Assembly: GCA_027627705.1 (NCBI GenBank)
Contig: CP091242.1
Coordinates: forward strand, 794,076 to 858,075
Length of the DNA: 64,000 bases
Direction of reading: 5' to 3'
From: Hyphomonadaceae bacterium BL14
GTDB taxonomy: Bacteria; Pseudomonadota; Alphaproteobacteria; Caulobacterales; Maricaulaceae
Shown here: piece by piece, positions 18,033 through 25,937 of the stretch
Numbering within the stretch: position 1 is the stretch's first letter
Layout: every line of letters begins with the position of its first letter
Made by a program: the position numbers and the translations under genes
The notes under the pieces: model-generated
Databases searched by the model: none
Told to the model about the DNA's origin: nothing
The model's input: the letters and a program-made list of their open reading frames with translations, nothing else

Positions 18033-21000
18033 CCCCAACTACGGCGAGCCGCCAAGCTCCGGCCGCGGGGAGTACGCTGAAGACCCCGCGGTGAAGGACC
18101 CCACGATGCTCCTGCTGGGTGCCGTGGGTTGGGAGGAGCAGAGCGATCTCCTCCAGGAGTGGGGCTCTGGAACCTCATCTGAAGGCCGGCGGACCATGAA
18201 GGAGGCGATCCTTCTGCCGCGGCTGGAGAAGGCCCTGCGAAACCTCAATCCGGACATGCCCGAAGAAGGCCTTGAGAAGGCCGTGGAGGCGCTTCTAGAG
18301 GACCGCAGGGCGATGCCCCCACAGGAGGCCGCACGGGCCTTCCACGGGCTTTTACGGGGCGGTGTGAGGGTGCGGGTGAGCGATGGCCGAGGCGGCTTCG
18401 AAACGCGCACCGTGAAGGTCATCGACTGGGCCCAGCCGCGCAACAATCACTTCTTCGCCGCGACCGAGTTCTGGCTGCAGGGCGAGGTCTACAAGCGCCG
18501 CGCCGACATCGTCGGCTTCGTGAACGGCCTGCCGCTCCTGTTGTTCGAGCTGAAGGCGCCCAGCGTGAACGTGAAGCACGCCTTCGACGACAATCTGCGC
18601 GACTACAAGCAGACCATCCCCCAGCTGTTCACGCCCAACGCCATCACCGTGCTGACCAATGGCGGCGTCACGCGGATCGGCTCGGCCTTCGCGCCCTGGG
18701 AGCACTTCTACGACTGGAAGAAGGTCGACCGGGAGGACGAGGAGGGCGCGGCCACTCTGGAGACAGTGATCCGCGGCGTGTGTGCGCCGGAGCGACTGCT
18801 CGACATCGCGGAGAACTTCACGGTCTTCGAGGAGACCAAGGACGGCCTGATCAAGAAGGTCGCGAAGAACCACCAGTATCTCGGCGTGAACAACGCCATC
18901 CGGGCGGTGGAGAGCCTGACCGCGGACAAGCGCCAGCTGGGCGTCTTCTGGCACACGCAAGGGTCAGGCAAGTCGCTGTCCATGGCGTTCTTCTCCGGCA
19001 AGGTGCTGCGGAAGATGCCGGGCAACTGGACCTTCGTGATCGTCACCGACCGCACCGAGCTGGACGATCAGATCTACAAGACCTTCGCCCGCACCGGCCT
19101 CGTCACCGAGCAGGAGGCCCATGCCACCTCGGTGAAGCACCTGCGCCAGCTGCTGAGCGAGGATCACCGCTTCGTCTTCACGCTGATCCACAAGTTCCAG
19201 ACCCAGGGCGGCGAACCGCACCCCGTGCTGTCTGAGCGCGACGACATCATCGTGATCACCGACGAGGCCCACCGCAGCCAGTACGACACGCTCGCCATGA
19301 ACATGCGCCAGGCCCTGCCGAACGCGGCCTTCCTGGGCTTCACCGGGACGCCCCTCATGGCCGGCGAGGAGAAGACGCGAGAGGTCTTCGGCGACTACAT
19401 CTCGGTCTACAACTTCGCCCAGTCCATCGAGGACGGCGCGACGGTCCCGCTCTACTACGAGAACCGCATCCCGGAGCTGCAGCTGGACGAGGAGGTGTTC
19501 CAGGAGGAGCTGAACGCCATCCTGGAGGACGCGGCGCTGGACGAGGACCAGGAGCGCGAGCTGCAGCGCCAGTTCGGACGCGAGTATCACCTCATCACCC
19601 GACCGGACCGGCTGGAGAAGGTGGCCGCCGACCTGGTCGATCACTTCCTCGGCCGCGGCCATCGCGGCAAGGCGATGATGGTCTGCATCGACAAGGCCAA
19701 CGCCGTGCGGATGTACGACCTGGTTCAGGTCCAGTGGAAGGCTCGGATCGAGGCTCTGAAGGCTGAGCTGCCCAGCCTCTCCGGCGACGCTGCGGAGAAG
19801 CTGAGGGCGAAGATCGCGGAGATGGAGGCCACCGACATGGCCGTCATCGTCTCCCAGGCTCAGAACGAGGCGGCGCTGCTGGCCGAGAAGGGCCTCGACA
19901 TCACACCGCACCGCAAGCGGATGAACGACGAGGACCTGGACGAGAAGTTCAAGGACCCCGCCGACCCGCTGCGGCTGGTCTTCGTGTGCGCCATGTGGAT
20001 CACCGGCTTCGATGCCCCGTCGATCTCGACGATCTACCTGGACAAGCCGATGAAGAACCACACGCTCATGCAGACCATCGCACGGGCGAACCGGAACTTC
20101 CCCGGCAAGGAGGCCGGCCTGATCGTCGACTATGTGGGCGTGTTCCGGAACCTGCAGGCCGCGCTGGCGATCTACGGCCAGCCGACCGGCGGCGGCGATA
20201 CGCCCATCAAGGACAAGGCCGCCCTGATCGAGCACCTGGTGGGGCTGATCGACGACGCCAAGGCCTTCTGTGAGCGCGTGGGTGTGAACCTGGACGCCGT
20301 GACGAAGGCCCGGCCGGGTTCTCCTGAGCGCCTGGGCGCGTTCCAGACGGCGGTCGACGGCCTCATCTCCCCGGAGGAGACCCGAAAAGCGTTCCTGCGA
20401 TCCGCCGCGGCCGTGAACAAGGTCTACAAGGCGATCCTGCCCGATGAACGGGCCGCGCCCCATGCCCCCGCCGCGATCCTCCTGTCGACCCTCGCCAAGC
20501 GCATCCGTGACGATGTCGAAGGTCCGGACGTGTCCGAGGTCATGGGCCGGGTGGAGGCGCTGCTCGACGAGACGATCTCGGCTGAGGACTACCACATGCC
20601 GGGCGACGAGCCTCAGGCGCTGGTGAACCTCTCCGAGGTGGACTTCGAGGCGCTCCAGGCGAAGTTCGACAAGGGCAAGAAGAAGACCGAGGCGGAGCGG
20701 CTGAGGGCGCTTCTGGAGACCAAGGTCCGCGAGATGGTGCAGCTCAACAAGAGCCGCGCCGATCTCCTTGAGAAGCTCCAGGCGCTAATCGACCGCTACA
20801 ACACCGGCAGCCGCAACGTGGACGGCTTCTTCGAGGACCTGAAGGCGTTCATGGGCGAGCTGAAAGACGAGGACAGCCGCGCCATGCGGGAGGGGCTGAC
20901 CGAGGAAGAGCTAGCGGTCTTCGACATCCTGACCCGCCCCGAGCCAGAGCTGACCGACAAGGAGCGCGAGCGGGTGAAGACCTGCGCCAAGGAGCTGCTG

Positions 21001-21207
21001 CAGACCCTGAAGGCCCAGAAGCTCGTGGTGGACTGGTGGAAGCGTCAACAGACCCGCTCAGCGGTCCGCAGCTCCATCGAGACCCTCCTCGACAAGGGCC
21101 TCCCGCAGACGCCCTATGACCGCCGCGTGTTCTCCGACAAGTCAGAGCAGGTGTACACGCACGTGTACGAGAGCTACGGCGGAGTTCGAGCGCAGATTTA
21201 TGCTTGA
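18022..21207 (+). CDS. hsdR: type I restriction enzyme, motor/nuclease subunit
   Basis: Translocates DNA with ATP and cuts unmethylated DNA. The 1061 residues contain the PD-(D/E)xK nuclease core (RRADIVGFVNGLPLLLFELKAP, with ELK near 176), a superfamily-2 motor with Walker A GSGKS at 314, DEAH at 414 (VITDEAHRSQYD), FLGFTGTPL, and late motif QTIARANRNFPGKEAGLIVDY. A helical C-terminal domain of about 300 residues would bind HsdM. The ATG at 18022 overlaps the preceding gene. The reading frame is intact, so the system is predicted to be active. Confidence 0.97.
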   Translation: MTNSPNYGEPPSSGRGEYAEDPAVKDPTMLLLGAVGWEEQSDLLQEWGSGTSSEGRRTMKEAILLPRLEKALRNLNPDMPEEGLEKAVEALLEDRRAMPPQEAARAFHGLLRGGVRVRVSDGRGGFETRTVKVIDWAQPRNNHFFAATEFWLQGEVYKRRADIVGFVNGLPLLLFELKAPSVNVKHAFDDNLRDYKQTIPQLFTPNAITVLTNGGVTRIGSAFAPWEHFYDWKKVDREDEEGAATLETVIRGVCAPERLLDIAENFTVFEETKDGLIKKVAKNHQYLGVNNAIRAVESLTADKRQLGVFWHTQGSGKSLSMAFFSGKVLRKMPGNWTFVIVTDRTELDDQIYKTFARTGLVTEQEAHATSVKHLRQLLSEDHRFVFTLIHKFQTQGGEPHPVLSERDDIIVITDEAHRSQYDTLAMNMRQALPNAAFLGFTGTPLMAGEEKTREVFGDYISVYNFAQSIEDGATVPLYYENRIPELQLDEEVFQEELNAILEDAALDEDQERELQRQFGREYHLITRPDRLEKVAADLVDHFLGRGHRGKAMMVCIDKANAVRMYDLVQVQWKARIEALKAELPSLSGDAAEKLRAKIAEMEATDMAVIVSQAQNEAALLAEKGLDITPHRKRMNDEDLDEKFKDPADPLRLVFVCAMWITGFDAPSISTIYLDKPMKNHTLMQTIARANRNFPGKEAGLIVDYVGVFRNLQAALAIYGQPTGGGDTPIKDKAALIEHLVGLIDDAKAFCERVGVNLDAVTKARPGSPERLGAFQTAVDGLISPEETRKAFLRSAAAVNKVYKAILPDERAAPHAPAAILLSTLAKRIRDDVEGPDVSEVMGRVEALLDETISAEDYHMPGDEPQALVNLSEVDFEALQAKFDKGKKKTEAERLRALLETKVREMVQLNKSRADLLEKLQALIDRYNTGSRNVDGFFEDLKAFMGELKDEDSRAMREGLTEEELAVFDILTRPEPELTDKERERVKTCAKELLQTLKAQKLVVDWWKRQQTRSAVRSSIETLLDKGLPQTPYDRRVFSDKSEQVYTHVYESYGGVRAQIYA

Positions 21208-21416
21208 GGTATACGAGTTTCGATGCACGCGGGGACAGCGCCTAGCTTCACCCACTGTAGGGCCGGCTTTGAAGGCCAGAGGCCCGGTCGCCCTCAGCCA
21301 GCCCACGCCGATCTACTGGCTCCGTGAAGCACGCTGAACGGCAAGATTATTTTCCGGGCTAGACCCTGAATAGAAAAATCGCGTATCTGTAACGAAACAT
21401 ATACGAGGCAAAGTTC

Positions 21417-22595
21417 GTGATCATTCGTTTGTCAATAATTCCAAGTCTGATCAGCAGCTTATTGCTAGCAGCTTGCGCAACGACCGGCGGACCAAATTAC
21501 GCCCTAAACCCGACATTTGGCGGGCGCATCATCAGCGATGAAATAGCCACCGAGGAACGTGTCGGGATCATAGCTGGTGGTGAGCATAATGCGTCATTAT
21601 CCGTGCGGAGCGATTGCGGTGGCTTTATTGCTAGCGCCCCTGATTATCGGCTGGACTATCAATATCGAGGGGGCCCTTTAAGAATTCAAGTAGATTCATC
21701 GGGAAGCACAAGCCTTTTGATTAATGATCCTTATGGCGTCTGGCACTGTGATGATAACAAGGGTAATGGCCCGATGCCTGAGGTTTTATTTGATTTACCA
21801 CCTCAAGGCCAATATGATATTTGGGTTGGCTCGTACAACACAAATCTATTTATTAATGCCGATTTAGTTTTTATAGCCGGATCTAATGCTGATCGATCAC
21901 AGACCGGACGTCCGTCAGACACGCAGCGCGCTCCCATTAATTTCGATGGCGGAGGTAACGCCTCTGATGTCGCAATTGTCGATGCTCGTCCTTCCGGAAC
22001 AGGCTTTTTTATTAGCTCAGATGGGTACCTTGTAACAAGCGAGCACGTTATCCGAGGCCGCAGTCGAATTTTCGGGCGAGTTAATAATGTATTGGTCGAA
22101 GGGCGTGTCGTTTTGACCGACGCGGCTAATGACATTGCACTCGTGAAGTTCAATCTGTCATCACAAGCTCTTAGCCTCTCAAGCTCCAGAAGCGTTCGTC
22201 GGGGAGAAGATGTTTTCACACTCGGATACCCGTTGTCCTCGATTCAGGGGTCGACGCAGAGAGCGGCATTTGGTCGCGTGAACGCGACTTCAGGACTGGG
22301 TGATGACCATCGATTTTTACAGATTGATGCGCCTGTACATCCCGGCAATTCGGGAGGCCCAGTGATAGGCCCAAGCGGTGATGTCATTGGTATTGTGACC
22401 TCACGTTTGAACGCGTTGGCCGTTCTCTCGGCAACAGGTTCGCTCCCTGAGAACGTCAGTTATGCGATTAAGTCTGACTACCTGATTGCCATGCTACCGA
22501 TTGAAGTGCAGCTATCGAACATCAGCACTTCTGGCGACCTTAGCGAAATGGTGTCTATGGCTAGTCCTTCTGTCATTCAAATATTTACATATTAG
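21417..22595 (+). CDS. trypsin-like serine protease lipoprotein with PPC-like domain
   Basis: A 392-residue envelope protein. Residues 1-20 are a lipoprotein signal peptide ending in the lipobox LLAAC (Cys20). Residues about 45-155 resemble a pre-peptidase C-terminal (PPC)-like beta domain (SSGSTSLLINDPYGVWHCDD, then GQYDIWVGSYN). The S1 protease domain follows with a complete triad: His210 in SEHV, Asp239 in NDIAL, Ser312 in HPGNSGGPV. Start is GTG with GAGG upstream. It is markedly AT-richer than the RM genes and stands alone 209 bases after hsdR. Role unknown; a protease in a defence island could be an effector, but its lipoprotein signal places it outside the cytoplasm. Confidence 0.85.
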   Translation: MIIRLSIIPSLISSLLLAACATTGGPNYALNPTFGGRIISDEIATEERVGIIAGGEHNASLSVRSDCGGFIASAPDYRLDYQYRGGPLRIQVDSSGSTSLLINDPYGVWHCDDNKGNGPMPEVLFDLPPQGQYDIWVGSYNTNLFINADLVFIAGSNADRSQTGRPSDTQRAPINFDGGGNASDVAIVDARPSGTGFFISSDGYLVTSEHVIRGRSRIFGRVNNVLVEGRVVLTDAANDIALVKFNLSSQALSLSSSRSVRRGEDVFTLGYPLSSIQGSTQRAAFGRVNATSGLGDDHRFLQIDAPVHPGNSGGPVIGPSGDVIGIVTSRLNALAVLSATGSLPENVSYAIKSDYLIAMLPIEVQLSNISTSGDLSEMVSMASPSVIQIFTY

Positions 22596-22599
22596 CAAG

Positions 22600-22680
22600 G
22601 CTGTGCCGTTCTGGTCCTGCTATTCCAGAACCGCCTGGCGGGTCAACTCGGTGCCTTTGTCCATTGCGAGGGTGTTGACG
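22600..22680 (-). pseudogene. remnant of an IS3-type transposase (OrfB fragment)
   Basis: On the minus strand this stretch translates as VNTLAMDKGTELTRQAVLE followed by a stop. That resembles the conserved DNGTEF region of IS3-family OrfB but differs in sequence from the intact copy next to it. It is cut off exactly at the left end of the adjacent IS, so an older element was decayed and then truncated. Confidence 0.55.
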
Positions 22681-22693
22681 TGACCCCCATCTT

Positions 22694-23620
22694 TCATCCA
22701 GCCGAAGCGAGAGTCCGGGGGTGATTTGATCCTTGGTTGATCGGGGTTGCAAGAGGCCGGGGCGCGGAGCCTTGGCGTAGCGCAGCGCCCCGGCCGGCGG
22801 TGGAGAGCTGGCGACGATATTCAGCAGGCGTCATCCAGCTGAGTTTTGAGTGAGGGCGATCCTCGTTGTAGTCGCGGCGCCAGCCGCTCAGGACGGCGCG
22901 GGCATGCGGGAGTGAGTCGAAGAGGGTCTCGTTGAGCAGCTCGTCCCTGAGCCTGCCGTTGAAGCTCTCCACGAAGCCGTTCTGCATGGGCTTGCCCGGC
23001 GCGATGTAGTGCCAGCCCACGCCAGAACGGTCGGCCCAGGACAGGATGGCGTTCGAGGTGAACTCGGTCCCATTGTCGCTGACGATCGTTCCCGGCTTGC
23101 CACGTTCGGCGATGAGCACATCCAGTTCACGGGCCACACGCCGCCCTGAGAGCGAGGTGTCGGCGATCAGGCACAGGTTCTCGCGCGTGCAGTCGTCGAC
23201 CACCGCCAGCATCCTGAACCGGCGCCCGTCGGTGAGCTGATCAGACACGAAGTCGAGGCTCCACCGCTCGTTCGGCCGCACCGGCGCCTCGATGGGCCGC
23301 CGTGTTCCCAGCGCCCTTTTCCGCCCGCCGCGCCTGCGCACCATGAGCTTCTCTTCACGGTAGATCCTCTGGACCCGCTTGCGATTGACCTCATGGCCCT
23401 CGCGGCGAAGCAGCACGTGAAGCCGCCGATAGCCGAACCGCCGGCGCTCCTGGGCGAGCGCCTTCAGCCGGTCGCGCAGCTCAGCATCATCCCCGCGCTT
23501 GGGCGCATAGCGGATCGAGGTCCGGTCGCTTCCGATCACGCGGCACGCCCGCCGCTCGCTCATCTCGAAGGCCGTTCGCAGATGCGTCACGGCCTCGCGT
23601 CGAGCCGCGGGCGTCACCAC
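22694..23620 (-). CDS. IS3-family transposase OrfB (DDE integrase)
   Basis: A 308-residue catalytic half with an rve core: first Asp in RWSLDFVSD, second Asp in VSDNGTEFTS, Glu in QNGFVESFNGRLRDELLNE. A C-terminal segment SWMTPAEYRRQLS is typical of the IS407-like group. Its frame starts one base back from OrfA at the slippery A6G, so the functional product is most likely the OrfAB fusion (...GKK-VVTPAARR...); the GTG at 23620 may also give OrfB alone. Confidence 0.95.
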   Translation of the reverse strand: MVTPAARREAVTHLRTAFEMSERRACRVIGSDRTSIRYAPKRGDDAELRDRLKALAQERRRFGYRRLHVLLRREGHEVNRKRVQRIYREEKLMVRRRGGRKRALGTRRPIEAPVRPNERWSLDFVSDQLTDGRRFRMLAVVDDCTRENLCLIADTSLSGRRVARELDVLIAERGKPGTIVSDNGTEFTSNAILSWADRSGVGWHYIAPGKPMQNGFVESFNGRLRDELLNETLFDSLPHARAVLSGWRRDYNEDRPHSKLSWMTPAEYRRQLSTAGRGAALRQGSAPRPLATPINQGSNHPRTLASAG

Positions 23621-23880
23621 TTTTTTCCCAGAAGATCCTTCAGCGCGGTGTTGTCCAACATCGCATCAGCGAGCATGCGCTTCAGCTTGTTGTTCTCGTC
23701 CTCGAGCGCCTTCAGCCGCTTGGCCTCAGACACGCCCATCCCGGCGAACCTGGCCTTCCACTTGTAAAACGTGGCCGTACTGACGCCGTGACGGCGACAC
23801 ACCTCCGCAGTCGGTGCTCCCGCCTCCTGCTCGCGCAGGATCGCAATGATCTGTTCTTCGCTAAATCGTGACCGTTTCAT
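23614..23880 (-). CDS. IS3-family transposase OrfA
   Basis: An 88-residue helix-turn-helix and leucine-zipper protein that recognises the IS ends. Visible are MKRSRFSEEQIIAILREQEAG, VCRRHGVSTATFYKWKARF, and the zipper LKALEDENNKLKRMLADAML. It ends with GGAAAAAAGTGGTGA: the A6G run at 23620-23626 is a typical -1 frameshift site allowing the OrfAB fusion. Confidence 0.95.
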   Translation of the reverse strand: MKRSRFSEEQIIAILREQEAGAPTAEVCRRHGVSTATFYKWKARFAGMGVSEAKRLKALEDENNKLKRMLADAMLDNTALKDLLGKKW

Positions 23881-23952
23881 CGTTCGTCCCTTCCTTGGGC
23901 CGAACTCTACCCTTCCGTGGAGGAATTTCAGGGGGTCACGTCAGCGGCGTCA

Positions 23953-25005
23953 TCAAGCCAGCAACCGGAGTATGAAGCTCTTTGGCTTCAGCTCACAAAA
24001 CCGGGTCTTGTAAGCCATGCCGGACTGGATGGGACCGAAGTGCTGGAGCTGCGCTCCTTCATCGCAGAGCCAGCGCGCGGTGTCGACGTGCATCAGGTTG
24101 CCGACACCAAGGGCCGCCACTTCCTCGACATAGCTGGTCTGCTGGCCCCTGTATAAACCGCCGATCAAGCCGCCAAAGCAGAAGCCGACATCACGTTCAT
24201 CCTCTCGCGCGAAGATGATGCGGGCCTGATTGTGCAGGGCGTAGCGGTGGAGCAGCGCCCCATAAAACTCCTGCACCGCGATCAGTCCCGACCGACATTT
24301 TCCCTTCCAGCTCATGCGCTCGACAGAGAGCATTCTGGCGTAGGCGTCGTTCGCTTCATCCTGTGTCGTCGGCGCACAGCGCTCGAACGTCAGTCCTGCG
24401 GCCTCTGCTTGCAACGTCGTTCGCCTCAGGCTCCGCCGAAACCCGGCGGTTCGCCTCGAGCGCCAGCCTTCAATGCCACCATCAAGCGATGCAGCAGCGT
24501 GACTGAAGTGCTCCCGCCAGGAACACGGATCGAACCGCCTTGTCAGAGCCCTGGGCGGCTTACCTTCAGGCAAACCGCTCACCTCGATAGAGATGGGAAC
24601 ATCCGGCAGGCGCTGGCGAAGATCGCTCACCGTCTCATCGAAGAGCTCCACGCCCGCTTCTCCGAGCAACGGGCTGGCGAACTTCCAGTGGGCCTCCCAA
24701 GCCTCGAGCTTAAGTGCCTTGCCGATGCGGCTCAGCGAGAACGCGATCTGCCCCTGCGGCGTTTGACGGAAGATGACCGGGTTCACTCGCCTGCGCGAGG
24801 CACCCAGCGCACTGATCTGCCAGGCAGAGCCGCCTGAGGACGCATCCGGCAGGTCTTCCCGCGCGGCCATGCCATCCCATTGGACAAGAGCTTCATCGGG
24901 CAGGTCGGTGTCCTCAGGGGATCGATAGACATGCGGCGCGTCCAAGAGGCCCGACGGCCACCCATTGAGCGTTGGCGACCCACAGTCACGCGCAGGTTCT
25001 GTCAT
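23953..25005 (-). CDS. GNAT-fold acyltransferase (CelD/BcsL, BioF2-like type)
   Basis: A 350-residue cytoplasmic protein. The C-terminal half matches the Acetyltransf_6 (CelD/FemAB-like GNAT) pattern: FRRSLRRTTLQAEAAGLTF, YARMLSVERMSWKGK, FYGALLHRYALHNQARIIFA, DVGFCFGGLIGGLYRGQQTS, LGVGNLMHVDTARWLCDEG. The substrate cannot be told; relatives act in polysaccharide or cell-wall modification and some on amino-acyl groups. It stands alone in the island between the IS and the replication module, facing the IS. ATG start at 25005. Confidence 0.75.
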   Translation of the reverse strand: MTEPARDCGSPTLNGWPSGLLDAPHVYRSPEDTDLPDEALVQWDGMAAREDLPDASSGGSAWQISALGASRRRVNPVIFRQTPQGQIAFSLSRIGKALKLEAWEAHWKFASPLLGEAGVELFDETVSDLRQRLPDVPISIEVSGLPEGKPPRALTRRFDPCSWREHFSHAAASLDGGIEGWRSRRTAGFRRSLRRTTLQAEAAGLTFERCAPTTQDEANDAYARMLSVERMSWKGKCRSGLIAVQEFYGALLHRYALHNQARIIFAREDERDVGFCFGGLIGGLYRGQQTSYVEEVAALGVGNLMHVDTARWLCDEGAQLQHFGPIQSGMAYKTRFCELKPKSFILRLLA

Positions 25006-25323
25006 GGCGGTTCAGAGCTCCCCATCTTTGCTCCGTAAGGAGCCGCATCGCTTGTCCACCGCTGCCAGGAGAGGCCGGTTGGAGGGACGCAGGGTCCGCT
25101 CTTGATGCAGAACGATGTTAGCCCAGGAAGGCTCTCGTACTCAAGCGAGCAGATACTGCCTGCGCAGACGCCTCTGCCCTTGACGCGAACCGCTATGAAA
25201 GTGTTAACGGCCTGCCAATTGATAAGGACATGCTAAGCTTTTGCGGCTCCGCTGCGCGAGGAAATCATCGCCGGGCGGCCTGACCCCAACACGCGCGCGC
25301 ACGCGCGTTAGGACTGTAATAAT
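25006..25323. other. gene-free spacer with a GC hairpin
   Basis: About 320 bases without a convincing frame between the acyltransferase and the HGGxSTG gene. A hairpin ACGCGCG-CGCA-CGCGCGT lies at 25291-25308, just downstream of the replication-module transcript. It lacks a T-run, so it is only a possible terminator. The upstream part probably contains the promoter of the acyltransferase gene. Confidence 0.5.
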
Positions 25324-25599
25324 TCAGACCCTCGGGCCGCCGAACCGCGCGAGGAGCACCGGATCTGTCCCCCCGTAATACGGCGCCACCTCGCCCCTCT
25401 GACGGCGCGCCTCATTGGCAAGAAGCCTCATGAGGAGCGCGTCGCGATAGGCTTGGCGCACCTTTACCCAGCCCTCAGCCGTCTTCGGTCCAGTGCTGAG
25501 CCCACCATGCATCCGGCAGCGAGCCCTGCCCTTCACGACCGGCGCCTGGCATGGCGCGCCCTTTCGGGTACGGGCACCGCAGCGATTGGACAGGGTCAT
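25324..25599 (-). CDS. HGGxSTG domain protein
   Basis: A 91-residue protein with CGARTRKGAPCQAPVVKGRARC followed by RMHGGLSTGPKT, the signature of the small HGGxSTG family found in phages and integrated elements. Three cysteines and the His could bind zinc. The ATG at 25599 overlaps the stop of the upstream gene (ATGA), so it is last in the coupled replication-module transcript; the frame upstream of this Met belongs to that other gene. Function unknown. Confidence 0.8.
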   Translation of the reverse strand: MTLSNRCGARTRKGAPCQAPVVKGRARCRMHGGLSTGPKTAEGWVKVRQAYRDALLMRLLANEARRQRGEVAPYYGGTDPVLLARFGGPRV

Positions 25600-25937
25600 T
25601 TCGGCGACGCCTTCGATGTTGGCGCAACCATTCCAGTGTGGCAAATATGCATCACAAGCCCGCGCGCCCTCAGCACCTCCTCGGCCCGCCATGCCCGCGA
25701 CGCGCCCCAGCGCAGCGCAAGCGACGCGGCCCCGTAGGTTGTCGGCCCGTGTGTTTGGATATGCGCCAGCAGAGCCGCCGCGTCCGGGTCCAGCCCATCA
25801 GCGCGAATAGGGACGGATGCCGTTCCACCCTCTCCGGACAAAACCGACTTAACTGACAAAACTGGCTCCGGCTGCGGTTTTGTCAGTTTTGTCCCGCCCT
25901 CAGTCGCCGTCAGCGCGGCGCGCAGCCATCGGGTCAT
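25596..25937 (-). CDS. small winged-helix-like protein of the island
   Basis: A 113-residue protein. Residues 1-45 look disordered; 48-100 (LDPDAAALLAHIQTHGPTTY, SLALRWGASRAWRAEEVLRARG) have the spacing of a winged helix-turn-helix. It overlaps both neighbours by 4 bases. A DNA-binding role in replication or copy control is a guess from fold and position. Confidence 0.6.
   Translation of the reverse strand: MTRWLRAALTATEGGTKLTKPQPEPVLSVKSVLSGEGGTASVPIRADGLDPDAAALLAHIQTHGPTTYGAASLALRWGASRAWRAEEVLRARGLVMHICHTGMVAPTSKASPK

Larger units (their letters stand above)
22681..23938 (-). mobile_element. IS3-family insertion sequence
   Basis: About 1.26 kb with the two-ORF organisation of IS3 elements. 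The ends read TGACCCCC at the left and GGGGGTCA at the right, the family's TG...CA termini. The inverted match extends outward to 12 perfect bases (GACGTGACCCCC, 22677-22688 against 23931-23942), and ACGT flanks both ends. It has an intact OrfA, an intact OrfB and an A6G slippery site, so it may still be mobile. It lies 11 bases downstream of the acyltransferase stop and against a transposase remnant, and so disrupted no recognisable functional gene. Confidence 0.9.

Noticed and set aside
18964..20595. 543-codon minus-strand frame inside hsdR
   Set aside because: The plus-strand hsdR frame carries all motor motifs; the antisense frame is Val/Leu/His/Arg-rich low-complexity sequence with no start context.
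21417..22595. Interpretation of the protease as a DegP/HtrA housekeeping enzyme
   Set aside because: It has no PDZ domain, has a lipobox and a PPC-like N-terminal domain, and its composition differs strongly from the chromosomal genes.
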